A DNA stretch of 29,894 nt from Branchiostoma floridae (taxonomy: Eukaryota; Chordata; Leptocardii; Amphioxiformes; Branchiostomatidae): positions 4,608,443 through 4,638,336 of the forward strand of contig NC_049993.1 of the NCBI RefSeq assembly GCF_000003815.2. Reading direction: 5' to 3'. The notes below the pieces were generated by a model. It was not told the DNA's origin and made no database searches. It worked only from the letters and a program-made list of their open reading frames with translations. The position numbers were made by a program, and so were the translations under genes. Shown here piece after piece: positions 20,030 through 29,885 of the stretch. Position 1 is the stretch's first letter. The number at the start of each line of letters is the position of its first letter.

Positions 20030-20245
20030 CCTCTACCATTCACCACATGTCGTTTAAAAAATGTAACATGCATTGGCATAATACCGGCCGTAAGACTTAT
20101 ACCGGCCGATAAAAAATAATGGAATTTAAAGAGATCTACACATGCAACAATAGTTATTTCTGAGGTATGCACACTTCAGACATCTAGGTGTTCGATACAT
20201 CATTTACATCCTCTACCATTCACCACATGTCGTTTAAAAAATGTA
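20030..20245 (+). repeat. 36-bp direct repeat pair next to the TIR element
   Basis: The 36-bp word starting cctctaccattcaccacatg and ending aaaaaatgta occurs at 20030-20065 and 20210-20245, identical, 180 bp apart. The second copy overlaps the left target-site duplication of the element starting at 20251. Confidence 0.85.
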
Positions 20246-20869
20246 TATGTTAGTCTCTACCAGACTCCGGATCGCTGGAAAAATCGTAGAAATGGAACAA
20301 ATAGAGGAGTAAGCCGGCAGAGGAATATAACGGGCTAGCACAGCACGAAAACAACTTTTTAAGCAAAGTTTCAGAGATACGTATAAAGCCCTTAAAGGCG
20401 GAGAAATATTTCAGCAGATATTAAGATCTATTAAAGGCATCGGAAACATACATTTGGCATTTACGGAAGATTTCGGCGTTTGTAAATCTAACTTAATCTG
20501 TTGTGTTTCTTTACGTGAATTTTACATGTATCTTAGTATGCCGAAGAGACAACTTAAATGTCTCAAAAATATTTTCTGTCAAAACGGACAAATACCGTTT
20601 CTCTAGATCTGTTACAAAATACATGTTAACCGGCTAAGTCAAATGTAATAAGCCTTTGTCTGGTGTTAGATAAAACATTGCGTCATCTGTTTTATAACAG
20701 TCAAAACTGAAAATTATTGCGCTTTCTGGTACAAAATGTTATGTTTATACCTCAGCAAATACAAATACAATACAATACAAAGTCAAATACAATAATCTTC
20801 TGTGTTTTTTAGCTATTCCGAAAGCATTTGACGTATTCAAACTTTCTGTGCGCAAGGTTTAATTCGAAC

Positions 20870-22500
20870 AGGGGAGAACCTCTCACGGTTAGCTTATATG
20901 CGCTATTTTACGTTATATGAGATGTTGCGTATACCATGGTCAATATTGACCGAAGGATGCAATATATATATAATTTACTTCGAACCGTCATTTACGCAAA
21001 GAAGGGAAGACCTCCCCCGTTAATATATTTGCTAAGCCGTATATGAAATGTTGCGTATTTCATTTGAACATACGACATGTTTAATTTTTGAATCCGCGCT
21101 GTTTAAGCGAACTAGGGGAGACCTCCCCCGTTTAGCTTATATGTTGCCAAAACGTATATGAAATGTTGAGTATTTCTTTTGAACATACGACATGTTTAAT
21201 ATTTGAATCCGCACAGTTTAAGCGAACTAGGGGAGACCTCCCCCGTTTAGCTTATATGCTGCCAAAACGTATATGAAATGTTGGGTATTTCTGTAAAACA
21301 TACAAGATTAATCTTTGAATCCGCGCAGTTTAAGTGAACTAGGGGAGACCTCCCCCGTTTAGCTTATATGTTGCCAAAACGTATATGAAATGTTGCGTAT
21401 TTCTGTAAAACATACGACATGTTTAATATTTGAATCCGCACAGTTTAAGCGAACTAGGGGAGACCTCCCCCGTTTAGCTTATATGCTGCCAAAACGTATA
21501 TGAAATGTTGCGTATTTCTGTTGAACATACGACATGTTTAATCTTTGAATCCGCGCAGTTTAAGCGAACTAGGGGGGACCTACCTTGTTTAGCTTATATG
21601 TTGCCAAGACGTATATGAAATGTTGCGTATTTCTGTAAAACATACAACAAGTTTAATCTTTGAATCCGCGCATTTTAAGCGAACTAGGGGAGACCTCCCC
21701 CGTTTAGCTTTTATGTTGTCAAGACGTATATGAAATGTTGCGTATTTCTGTAAAACATACAACAAGTTTAATCTTTGAATCCGCGCAGTTTAAGCGAACT
21801 AGGGGAGACCTCCCCCGTTTAGCTTATATGTTGCTAAGACGTATATGAAATGTTGCGTATTTCTGTTGAACATACGACATGTTTAATCTTTGAATCCGCG
21901 CAGTTTAAGCGAACTAGGGGAGACCTCCCCCGTTTAGCTTTTATGTTGTCAAGACGTATATGAAATGTTGCGTATTTCTGTAAAACATACAACAAGTTTA
22001 ATCTTTGAATCCGCGCAGTTTAAGCGAACTAGGGGAGACCTCCCCCGTTTAGCTTATATGCTGCCAAAACGTATATAAAATGTTGTGTATTTCTGTAAAA
22101 CATACGACATATTTAATCTTTGAATCCGCGCAGTTTAAGCGAACTAGGGGAGACCTCCCCCGTTTAGCTTATATGTTACCAAGACGTATATGAAATGTTG
22201 CGTATTTCTGTTGAACATACGACATGAATCCGCGCAGTTTAAGCGAACTAGGGGAGACCTCCCCCGTTTAGCTTATATGCTGCCAAGACGTATATGAAAT
22301 GTTGCGTATTTCTGTTGAACATACGACATGTTTAATCTTTGAATCCGCGTAGCTTAAGCAAATTTGGAGGTACTACCTCTGTTTTATCTATTAGCTAATA
22401 CCGTCTCAAAGGTTTTATGAAACGGTGCCTTTTTCTGCTGAACATACGGCATGTTTGAAGCGCAGTTTATGCGAACAGGAGGAGACCCTTTCCTTTTTAT
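20870..22500 (+). repeat. Satellite array, ~116-bp unit, about 11 close plus several diverged copies
   Basis: The unit contains gtttagcttatatgttgcca, cgtatatgaaatgttgcgta, catacgacatgtttaatctt, gaatccgcgcagtttaagcg and aactaggggagacctccccc. The ggggagacctcccc mark recurs about every 112-117 bp from 21115 to 22255, with one shorter interval near the end. Units at both edges (20870, 21005, 22362, 22480) are diverged, while the centre is nearly uniform, as expected from unequal exchange. Confidence 0.95.
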
Positions 22501-23600
22501 TTTATACCGCATATATGTTCTGAAATTCCAGGGTCTAAATCAGGGTGAGGTTTTCTTTGTGGCAAGTTGACACTCGAGCTAAGAGACGGTAGAAATCCCG
22601 ACTACTGCTATGAATATCTCCGCGACTCAACCTCTGCTTGAAGAATAAGGATGTAGTAGGTATACCGTTTTGTGCAGTGAGTTGTGTTTTCTCTATTAAA
22701 CGGCAAGCAGTTCTTACTACAGGTAAATGTACGAAATATGTTTATTTCTTTATCTACAAGCAACCGTCGAGAAAGAACAGTTTGTGCACACAGGCGGTGT
22801 CTTCTCGTGTTGCTCGTGATTGTTTGGGCAGGCAGGCAAGATGTAAATTTATTCAGCGTTATTTCGTACTCGCCATGGGGCGCACGCCTCCCTCCGTCCA
22901 AGGAGGTTGAACTTCCTTGGTCCGTCTGTGGCACAGCTGTGTCATGTGATAGGATGTGTCCAATGGCAGAAAAGAGTGGGGGGTTCAAATTTACGGGCCA
23001 TACGTACGACAAGGAGCGGTTATTTTCCAGGCGTTCATTTTTGAAGAGAAGTATTGAAGAAAGTTTGGGCCTGCTCTAGCCCGCAAGTTGTGGCCGCGAC
23101 ACCGCTTTTACCGCCTAGGACCCCCGGTGACGGAATTTGACTCAAAGATACGAGGTGGCTATCATTCTGTACAAGCTGTTGTTGTTGGAAATCGACACAG
23201 AATGGAAATCACGGCCCTTGCACCATCCGGATTAATAGAAGCCGACACTGCAAGCTGAACATATGTCGCGTTCACAGAATCCAGGACCATCCAACAACAC
23301 GAGTCATATCGGCCACTACTCTAGGATACTCTAGATCTTACCGGATTCTTATTCCTGTGGTGACCAGATGGAACTGTACATGTGTGCTCTTTTTAACTTA
23401 CGCCGAGACGCTTCACCCGACACTGGAAATGGGACTGTGGACTGCTGCACGGAATTGCGCAACCGTTGTGATTGTTTCAACTGCCGACTACATCAGAATG
23501 AAAGGCCACAAATACCTAGTAGGCTGTAGGTTTTTTTACTTTTCCATGTAATATTTTCTCGTAATTCAATAAAATTTTAAAGTTTCATCCATCGTATTTT
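22500..23600. other. Unique spacer between the two arrays of the TIR element
   Basis: No gene is recognised. The stretch has a normal-looking base composition compared with the arrays. It has overlapping open frames on both strands (22608-23012 minus, 22684-23079 plus) and an AATAAA at about 23568. It could be a captured host fragment. Confidence 0.4.
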
Positions 23601-23654
23601 CTTGCTTTGAAATGTGCTAATGATTATTCTCCTAAAATGGCACTTATCCACACC

Positions 23655-24425
23655 TTAATGCACACGTATATGAGACGTACAGAGGGAACTTTAAACATGT
23701 CTTAAGGGTGTTTTGGTACGTATTTATGACAACTTTAAGCTGCTAAAAAGAAAAATATAGACACATTAAATCCTCTTAATTCACACGTATATGAGACGTA
23801 AATAGGCTTTAGATCAAATAAACGTGAAGTTTAAACATGTCTTAAGGGCGTTTTAATAAGTATTTATGGCAAATTCAAGCTGCTGAAAAGGCACCTAAAC
23901 ACACGTTATAATCCACTTAATGCACACGTATATGAGACGTAAACAGGCTTTAGATCAAATAAACGTGAAGTTTAAACAAGTCTTAAGGGCGTTATAATAG
24001 GTATTTATGGCAAATTTAAGCTGCTGAAAAGGCAGCTAAACACACGTTATAATCCACTTAATGCACACGTATATGAGACGTAAATAGGCTTTAGATCAAA
24101 TATACGTGAAGTTTAAACATATCTTAAGGGCGTTTTAATAGATATTTATGGCAACTTTAAACTGCTGAAAAGGCACCTAAACACACGTTATAATCCTCTT
24201 AATGTACACGTATATGAGACGTAAAGAGGCTTTAGATCAAATAAACGTGAAGTTTAAACATGTCTTAAGGGCGTTTTAATAAGTATTTATGGCAACTTTA
24301 AGCTGCAGAAAAGGCACTAAAACACACGTTATAATCCACTTAATGCAATTGTATATGAGACGTAAAGAGGCTTTAGATCAAATAAACGTGAACTTTAAAC
24401 AAGTTTTAAGGGGGTTTTAAAAATC
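23655..24425 (+). repeat. Second satellite array, ~141-bp unit, 6 copies
   Basis: The mark cacacgtatatgagacgtaa or its near copies occurs at about 23662, 23782, 23924, 24064, 24205 and 24347. The unit also has aggctttagatcaaataaac, gtttaaacatgtcttaaggg, tatttatggca and acacacgttataatcc. The first copy is shortened. The unit differs from the first array's, though both carry acgtatatga. Confidence 0.93.
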
Positions 24426-24778
24426 ATTTACGACATCTTTAAGTTGCTGAAAGACAACGGGAAAACCGGAAAATAAGGACTAACACGGACCTACAGAAAG
24501 ACCACTTAAAGGCAATATTTACGTACTCGTATAAGTGGTGTATAGATCCGAAAAGGAGGAAAATACGTCAACATTACGCATGGTTTCAGCATCCTTAAAT
24601 ACCGTTTTTCGTGCCGTGTAGGGAACAGCACGCGATCCACGGATCCTAGGATCGCGAGTTGTTACCTGGCCGGTTATATTCCTCTCTATTTCTTCCATTT
24701 CTACGATTTTTCCAGCGATCCGGAGTCTGGTAGAGACTAGTATATGTATTGGACAAGCTTATATGATTAGACACATAA

Positions 24779-24845
24779 CATGCCAGAGGAGTTAGCTGAG
24801 CTGTTAGAGGAGTATGGTTTGCGACCAGCTAATTCCGCTGGCATG
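24779..24845 (+). other. Hairpin of 20-bp stem and 27-nt loop
   Basis: catgccagaggagttagctg (24779-24798) pairs with cagctaattccgctggcatg (24826-24845) with one mismatch and one G-U pair. The total of 67 nt and the nearly perfect stem are in the range of a microRNA precursor. It begins 32 bp after the TIR element's target duplication. Expression is unknown, and it could equally be a small MITE relic. Confidence 0.45.
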
Positions 24846-25660
24846 AGATCTGGATATTTTGTCAAATTATCATATGAGAATTTCATTTGTAGAAGCTGAT
24901 CATAGGTGAGACTGGCGTAAGTTGATCCAGAATTACAACTGAATGTGGGAATGGCTCAGGGTTACAAATGTCTTTATGACCCCTAACACTAGCAGGCATC
25001 CTAGAGTTAGTTTATTTATAAACTTTTATTTTTTTCTGTGATTTGTAGCTAACGTATAAGCCAGAGTCATATTTCCAAACTGTCGCCATGTCGCACCGTC
25101 TGCGGGACCAAAATATGATAGACAGCTCCGGAAACATCCAAAACGTAGAATTTAATTATGGGTATATTTGTGCATATTTCTTGATGTACTATTTAATTTT
25201 TCCTTCCCGAATAAACTCCCCGGACCCCGGTTGGAAATGTTCGCCTATTATTTCGCAGAACATTGATGATTTCTTAACTTTGCTGTGCTCCTATATGCTT
25301 GCAATCCACAGGAGAACCGCTATGCTGTGCTCATTAGTCGGCCAACACGAAACGCAGTGCTTTTGTAATACATTGTATCATTGATATACACGTCTATATA
25401 CACTGTGTATATATCCACAAAGGTGTACATCTTTATGCTAAATCTTGTATCATTGTACTGTCTAGATCTAGCGAACATATCCAGAAACACACACCAGAGC
25501 TTTAACTGCAGTGCCATCTCTGACCGCTGTGAGGAGATTCAACAATGTCTTGTCCGCAGCACAATTATTATGACACATGCCTCGATGTAGGTTGGACATC
25601 CAGGTAATAAGATACGCCAAAAAGTAGTTACTCAAGCAACTGGATATGGTTTTGGAAACG

Positions 25661-25702
25661 GTCAGACGTTTCAACTGGAATCCACCAGTTTTCGTCAGTG
25701 AC
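25661..25702 (-). ncRNA. Hammerhead-ribozyme-like motif, probably from a Penelope-like or retrozyme repeat
   Basis: On the minus strand the order is GTCA, CTGACGA, AACTGG-loop-CCAGTT, GAAAC, GTC, TGAC. This is the type I hammerhead plan: core CUGANGA, helix II of 6 bp (AACTGG with CCAGTT, loop TGGATT), core GAAA, a two-pair helix III (AC with GU), cleavage-site GUC, and helix I of 4 bp (GTCA with TGAC). Minimal helix III is known from hammerheads of Penelope-like elements and retrozymes. One extra A between CUGACGA and helix II departs from the standard core and could abolish activity. Only one copy is seen here. Confidence 0.4.
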
Positions 25703-25989
25703 ACTGAAGTGAACAGGTCTTTTATACTATAACTATGAATGAATGACACATTGCATGTGAAAAGGTACCAACAGATTTTAACAAGGGCATCATCTCACTA
25801 CCAACGGTGTATATGTGATCCTTAATGTAAATTTGATGGGAAAAAAAACTTTAAACAACAAAAAGTGTCTTCAGCAAAGGGATAATGTGACATGTTTTGC
25901 AAATTGTGGAGTTTGGATAACCCACAATTGTCAACATCCCTGAGGCGAAATGATTTTTGCTGACAGAAAATTCATTGGGTCGTCGTAAA

Positions 25990-26455
25990 CAGATATAACA
26001 ATTGAATACACACTTAGATTGACAATAAGAAAATAGGACAAGGACAGTGGGTATGCCAAAATGACATTCATATTCAGGTTGGCTTTTTATTAGTATCCTT
26101 ACCCCTTTCACACGTGTTTCACTTTTTATATGGTCACATAAAGTCACATTAAAAGTATTCCCTTACAAACTCGCATTAAGATAACATATATGTTCCTTTG
26201 GTAGTGCTAACGGTTCTCTAAGTGCAGTAACCACAGTCGTAAAATGTAACAATTGAAAACACTCTGAAATGGACAATGAAAAAATAGGACAAGGACACCT
26301 ATATAAGTATGCCAAAAGACATCCATATACAGGTTGGCTATTCATTACTTTCCACATTACCCCTTTCACATATGTTTCACTATTGTAGTACATCATATCA
26401 CATTAAAGGAATTCCGGATCCCTTCAAACTCAAATTAAGACCATCTATGTCCTTC
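25990..26455 (+). repeat. Diverged ~251-bp tandem duplication
   Basis: About 25990-26200 and 26240-26455 share ordered blocks: taacaattga, aaaataggacaaggaca, tatgccaaaa, caggttggct, acccctttcaca, gtttcact, cacattaaa, ttaagata/ttaagacc. The offset is 251 bp. The copies are clearly related but well diverged. Confidence 0.75.
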
Positions 26456-27146
26456 TATCTACAGTGGACACTGATGTGGACGATACAGACTACATGGTTT
26501 GGACATGGCTCACTACACACTGAGACCTGCAATTACGGTCTTAAGCCATTGTTCTGGTGCTCGGGATGTTGTAAGACAACTATGTGTCAAGCAGGTCAAC
26601 TTTCACGCCTCTTGAAACAAATACGGCGCAGAAAAATACAATAACACTGTTATAACGTTTTCTTACTATTCTTACGAATCATCAGTTTGTAGAATTGCGC
26701 GCTTGTCATGTGTGAATCGTGAAAACGGTAAAACGCACGGTTTTACAATTGTTGCAATACGGAATCAATCCCTCAAAGCACATACCTGAGGAATTATAGG
26801 TTTGGTTGCGCGGAATGAGGACATAATGACCTGGCCAGAGGCGCGTTGAAGATGCAGACAAAGTTTTTACCCTGGTGACCGGGTTGGGAGGACAGTAATT
26901 AACCAAGCTGAGTCGTCATTGGCGCAGAGATCCGTCCCGTGTCCACTGCTTGTTACTCGTCCTGGCCCTTAAACCGACAGAACAAGCTCTGGCATCGCTT
27001 CATCCACACTGCGCCAGGAGTGCCCAGTACTTGTGTACAGCACGAGATAGCTGATTTTAGGTAAGGATGAATGCCATCTATGGTGCAAATATACCTACTG
27101 AGACATAGTATAGAAAATATTTGATTCCTGTCTGCAAGACTTGTAA

Positions 27147-27227
27147 ATGTCTTATAAATACAGTGTGAGGCTAGTGTCTTATAAATACTATGTGGGGCTA
27201 GTGTCTTAAATATTCTGTGTGAGACTA
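27147..27227 (+). repeat. Three tandem 27-bp units
   Basis: Units 27147-27173, 27174-27200 and 27201-27227 follow the pattern gtgtcttataaatac...gtggggcta with small changes. Confidence 0.85.
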
Positions 27228-27923
27228 GTTTCAGAAATGACCCTCACTTTAAATATAAGAAGGGCAGTTTCGTTTACATCTCCCGCTGATATTTGATGTG
27301 TCCGTTACCCATTGTTAGCGACTTAGACGCTTTTAAGGATCAACGTTTTAAAATCTGTAAAGGGACAACTACATTTTAAGAAGCTTCGTCATCAGTGTTT
27401 CAACTGGGTCATACGCTCTAACGCGTGATCATTCGGGAGGCATGTTGCGACGACCAGAAGAATAGTCGTTCTCTTATATAAGTCCATACAGTTTCTTTGA
27501 TTACCAGCTACAACGTAGAACTTTCAAAGAAGTTACAGAATGGGTGACTCTCAAATATGTTACCTTTAAGTTAGTTTTCCTTACCTGAGTGGTGTTTAAA
27601 GTATGTTGCCATGCTCCAGGCGATGTCCACCTTGTAAAGACACGTAACCTGTACTGGCATTCTTTTAGCCCGGGTGCCATCACGACGAAGCCATGGTACC
27701 CAAGCTATATTTCCATTTACCCATGCTATACATGTATTTGGAGTAGTAGGATGCGCCCAATAGTATTTATTACCTCAGAGATAACTTTCACTGGCGCAGT
27801 TCTTCATGTGGTATACTTACACATATACATACAAATGTAAAAAACATATAAAACGTGCAATGTTGTGTTTCTCAAGTCTACAGAATAAAGCTGCTGATTG
27901 GCTACTACTGACAGGACGTGACC

Positions 27924-28829
27924 ATGAGAGCCATCCTGGTCCTGATGACGTCAGCCCTCCTCCTCACCCTGTCGTCTGCAGAGGAAACATTCCCTTTTGA
28001 AGGTACATTTTAAATAAACAAAAAAATTGTTTTTGTGTGTTTAGATGCATGTGTGTGCGGTATCTGATTCCCAGAGGAGAAGAAGAAGTAAGCCTTAGGC
28101 ATTTGTTGTACAAAGACTGACTCAACTGGTCCGTCACCATGGCATTTTAATGTTGCTGCATTGTCCACGTGTGTAGAGTGAACAGTTCGTCAGATTCTTA
28201 ATAGAACGGTAAGGATATCACATAAAGGCGATAGAATCATCAAAATAAAGTNNNNNNNNNNNNNNNNNNNNNNNNNNNNNNNNNNNNNNNNNNNNNNNNN
28301 NNNNNNNNNNNNNNNNNNNNNNNNNNNNNNNNNNNNNNNNNNNNNNNNNNNGCCTCGCGATTGTCAACCCTGAGTGTGAGGTTGGGAATACTATGCTTGT
28401 AATGTGTGATAATCGTCATGCACAGTCATAAATCGTCACGCATTTAATCAATTTTTGATGCATATGTAGTGGTAAAGGGGTATTCTTTCTTAACTAGTTG
28501 TGTTTGTTACCTAGCCGTAAAAGGACACTTCGAGGCTTCCCGGCTGGCTCTGAAGACTCTAGTGATGAAGGAGTCCATTTTCTCTCACAGAGACGGCCTG
28601 CAGCGTCCGACTGCCGGGGCAAAACCTAAGGTGTGTTTTCCTTTTCTTACTTTTTCTATTGCAGTTTTTATTTTCCTGACTTTCATGAAATGAAACGATG
28701 TGCATTTCTGTTAATTCACATGCTATACGAAATTCATTTTCTATTTGGCAACAGGAAAGTAAGGAAAGCCCAAGATGTGTGGTCCGTGGAGGTGCCGTCT
28801 TCTGTAACGTCGCCCTGCACAATGAATGA
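27924..28829 (+). CDS. Small secreted peptide precursor, 89 aa, three exons
   Basis: Exons are 27924-28002, 28515-28630 and 28755-28829 (TGA), all GT-AG with phases 1 and 0 that fit. The start is in good context (gtgaccATGA). Residues 1-18 form a typical signal peptide, MRAILVLMTSALLLTLSS, with likely cleavage after SSA. The mature part is short (about 70 residues) and rich in Lys and Ser, and ends with CVVRGGAVFC then NVALHNE. Its only two cysteines enclose eight residues and could form one disulphide ring. No strict dibasic processing site is seen before the ring (KPKESKESPR). An AATAAA at about 29238 could end the transcript. I do not recognise the family; a cyclic peptide hormone or a host-defence peptide are both possible. 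Intron 1 contains a 100-N assembly gap, so a missed exon cannot be excluded. Confidence 0.7.
27946..27953. promoter_or_regulatory. Palindromic CRE inside first exon of the secreted-peptide gene
   Basis: tgacgtca, the full cAMP-response element, lies within the signal-peptide codons. Part of a four-site group in 2 kb (see findings). Confidence 0.4.
28252..28351. other. Assembly gap of 100 N
   Basis: Exactly 100 N, a conventional placeholder, so the real size is unknown. It falls in intron 1 of the secreted-peptide gene. Confidence 1.
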
Positions 28830-28845
28830 CGTCATCGTGACGTCA
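28827..28845. promoter_or_regulatory. Two palindromic CREs at the stop codon of the secreted-peptide gene
   Basis: tgacgtca at 28827-28834 and 28838-28845, centres 11 bp apart (about one helical turn). The first overlaps the TGA stop. Confidence 0.45.
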
Positions 28846-28859
28846 CGCTAGTTACAACA

Positions 28860-29760
28860 CTCGGAGGACAGGCCGACCTAACAAACTCCAGTAATACCAT
28901 ATTTGTCGGAGCAGCTTCGAATTCACTATCAGGATGGGACACCGATCAAATATTGCTGTCATGTGTTAAAGAGTGTACATGTATATATGTACAGTCAAAC
29001 TTGTCTATATGTATAGATTCAATCCTCGAAAATGTGAACCTGTCATCTTAAATTGGGATTTTCATGTCGTTATTAGTCGTTACAAGCTGAAACAATAATT
29101 TTGTGGTTATGACTCGACTCGCAAAAGCAGGAAGAAAACCTCTATAAAAAGCTCTATATACCACTAACCTCACCTAACCTCACTTCTACTGTCTCTTCTA
29201 TGACGCCTATGAAATATGGAGATGATTGAAAATATCAAATAAACATAATTGCTACATGTAAATATCACTAACAACAAGGCCGTGTCTTGAGAGTTTTTTA
29301 TTGCCCGGTGAGACGTATCACATATAAGCCATCTTGTGTGTATATGATGTAGGTTTGTATTATCAAGAGCATGTTATTATTAATAAGTAAAAGCGTGGGC
29401 AGAATTCACAATCTTTTTCTCATTGTTTGTACCGAAGTTTAGACATAGTCACGTTAAGGTTTAACTTTTCATGCTATTGTGTCGTTTTCATTTGAGAAGG
29501 GGGTGTATATCTACCAGGATAGTTTAAATTCAAGTCTGTTAAGACATAACTCTCGCCCCCTAGCAGACGCCAATGGTACAGCATCATGCACATTGTACCC
29601 ATTGGCACGTTCAATTAACGGTTTATGCAGCATATACCTATAAGTTGCTGTATTTTGTGTTGTAAATTTCAGGGGTGATTTCTGAGGAAAGATTAGGTGC
29701 TAGCCATGATGCGTTATGTGACGAACAAGGCTGGAGTTTACAGGGCAGTTGTTTTTCATG
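28860..29760. other. 3' UTR and intergenic sequence, no gene seen
   Basis: AT-rich. Contains the likely polyadenylation signal AATAAA near 29238 for the secreted-peptide gene and no open frame of interest. Confidence 0.5.
28991..29010. repeat. Solo end of the cagtcaaacc MITE family
   Basis: acagtcaaacttgtctatat matches the right end of the MITE at 5719-5896 read in reverse with two differences. No partner end is seen nearby, so it is a fragment or chance match. Confidence 0.45.
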
Positions 29761-29769
29761 AGATAGGAC

Positions 29770-29885
29770 ATGAGAGTTTGGGACGCATGCGTAGAACGCC
29801 CACAGGTAGTCGATCACGTGACCAGCCCTTCACTGGGTCGTCACGCATTTGGCGAGTAGGGAGTTTTCGGTGACGTCACACTCCC
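29770..29885. promoter_or_regulatory. Probable TATA-less promoter at window end
   Basis: Within about 110 bp are an NRF1-like palindrome cgcatgcg (gacgcatgcgtag), a USF/MYC-type E-box atcacgtgac and a full CRE tgacgtca (29871-29878). The sequence is richer in CpG than the preceding kilobase. These sites together are typical of housekeeping promoters. The direction of transcription cannot be told from the window. Confidence 0.5.

Larger units (their letters stand above)
20251..24739. mobile_element. 4.49-kb non-autonomous TIR element carrying two satellite arrays
   Basis: The left end (tagtctctaccagactccgg, then atcgctggaaaaatcgtaga) is matched in inverted form at 24680-24739 with almost no mismatch over ~50 bp; weaker similarity continues for about 100 bp more. 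The flanks are an exact direct repeat, gtatatgt (20243-20250 and 24740-24747), an 8-bp target-site duplication. The interior has the 116-bp array, a ~1.2-kb unique part ending with AATAAA near 23568, and the 141-bp array. The open frames in the unique part (up to 134 codons) look like no transposase I know, so it is probably non-autonomous. The superfamily is unassigned; an 8-bp duplication fits hAT and some others. Confidence 0.85.
24848..27920. other. Gene-poor region between TIR element and secreted-peptide gene
   Basis: No gene is recognised. It holds the hammerhead-like motif, a 251-bp diverged duplication and a 27-bp triplet repeat, listed separately. The 98-codon plus frame at 25088-25384 starts in good context (cgccATGT) but resembles no family. 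Confidence 0.4.

Noticed and set aside
20251-24739. CRISPR-like interpretation of the two arrays
   Set aside because: Units are contiguous satellites without unique spacers, in a eukaryotic TIR element.
25088-25384. 98-codon plus-strand frame with a good start context
   Set aside because: There is no family resemblance and its composition is like the AT-rich surroundings; kept only as a remark in the gene-poor region.
26776-26842. Possible minus-strand first exon reading MSSFRATKPIIPQ with a gtatgt donor
   Set aside because: Thirteen codons, no partner exon and no family match; too little to call.
27380-27410. Second hammerhead-like word order on the minus strand (gttgaaacactgatgacgaag)
   Set aside because: The GAAAC and CTGATGA boxes are present, but in the wrong order for one ribozyme, and no helix II pairs with a downstream GAAA.
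27576-27680. Possible minus-strand exon starting MAPGLKECQYRLRVF with a cag|gtaagg donor
   Set aside because: The donor is good but no next exon or related family was found, and the plus strand is open as well.
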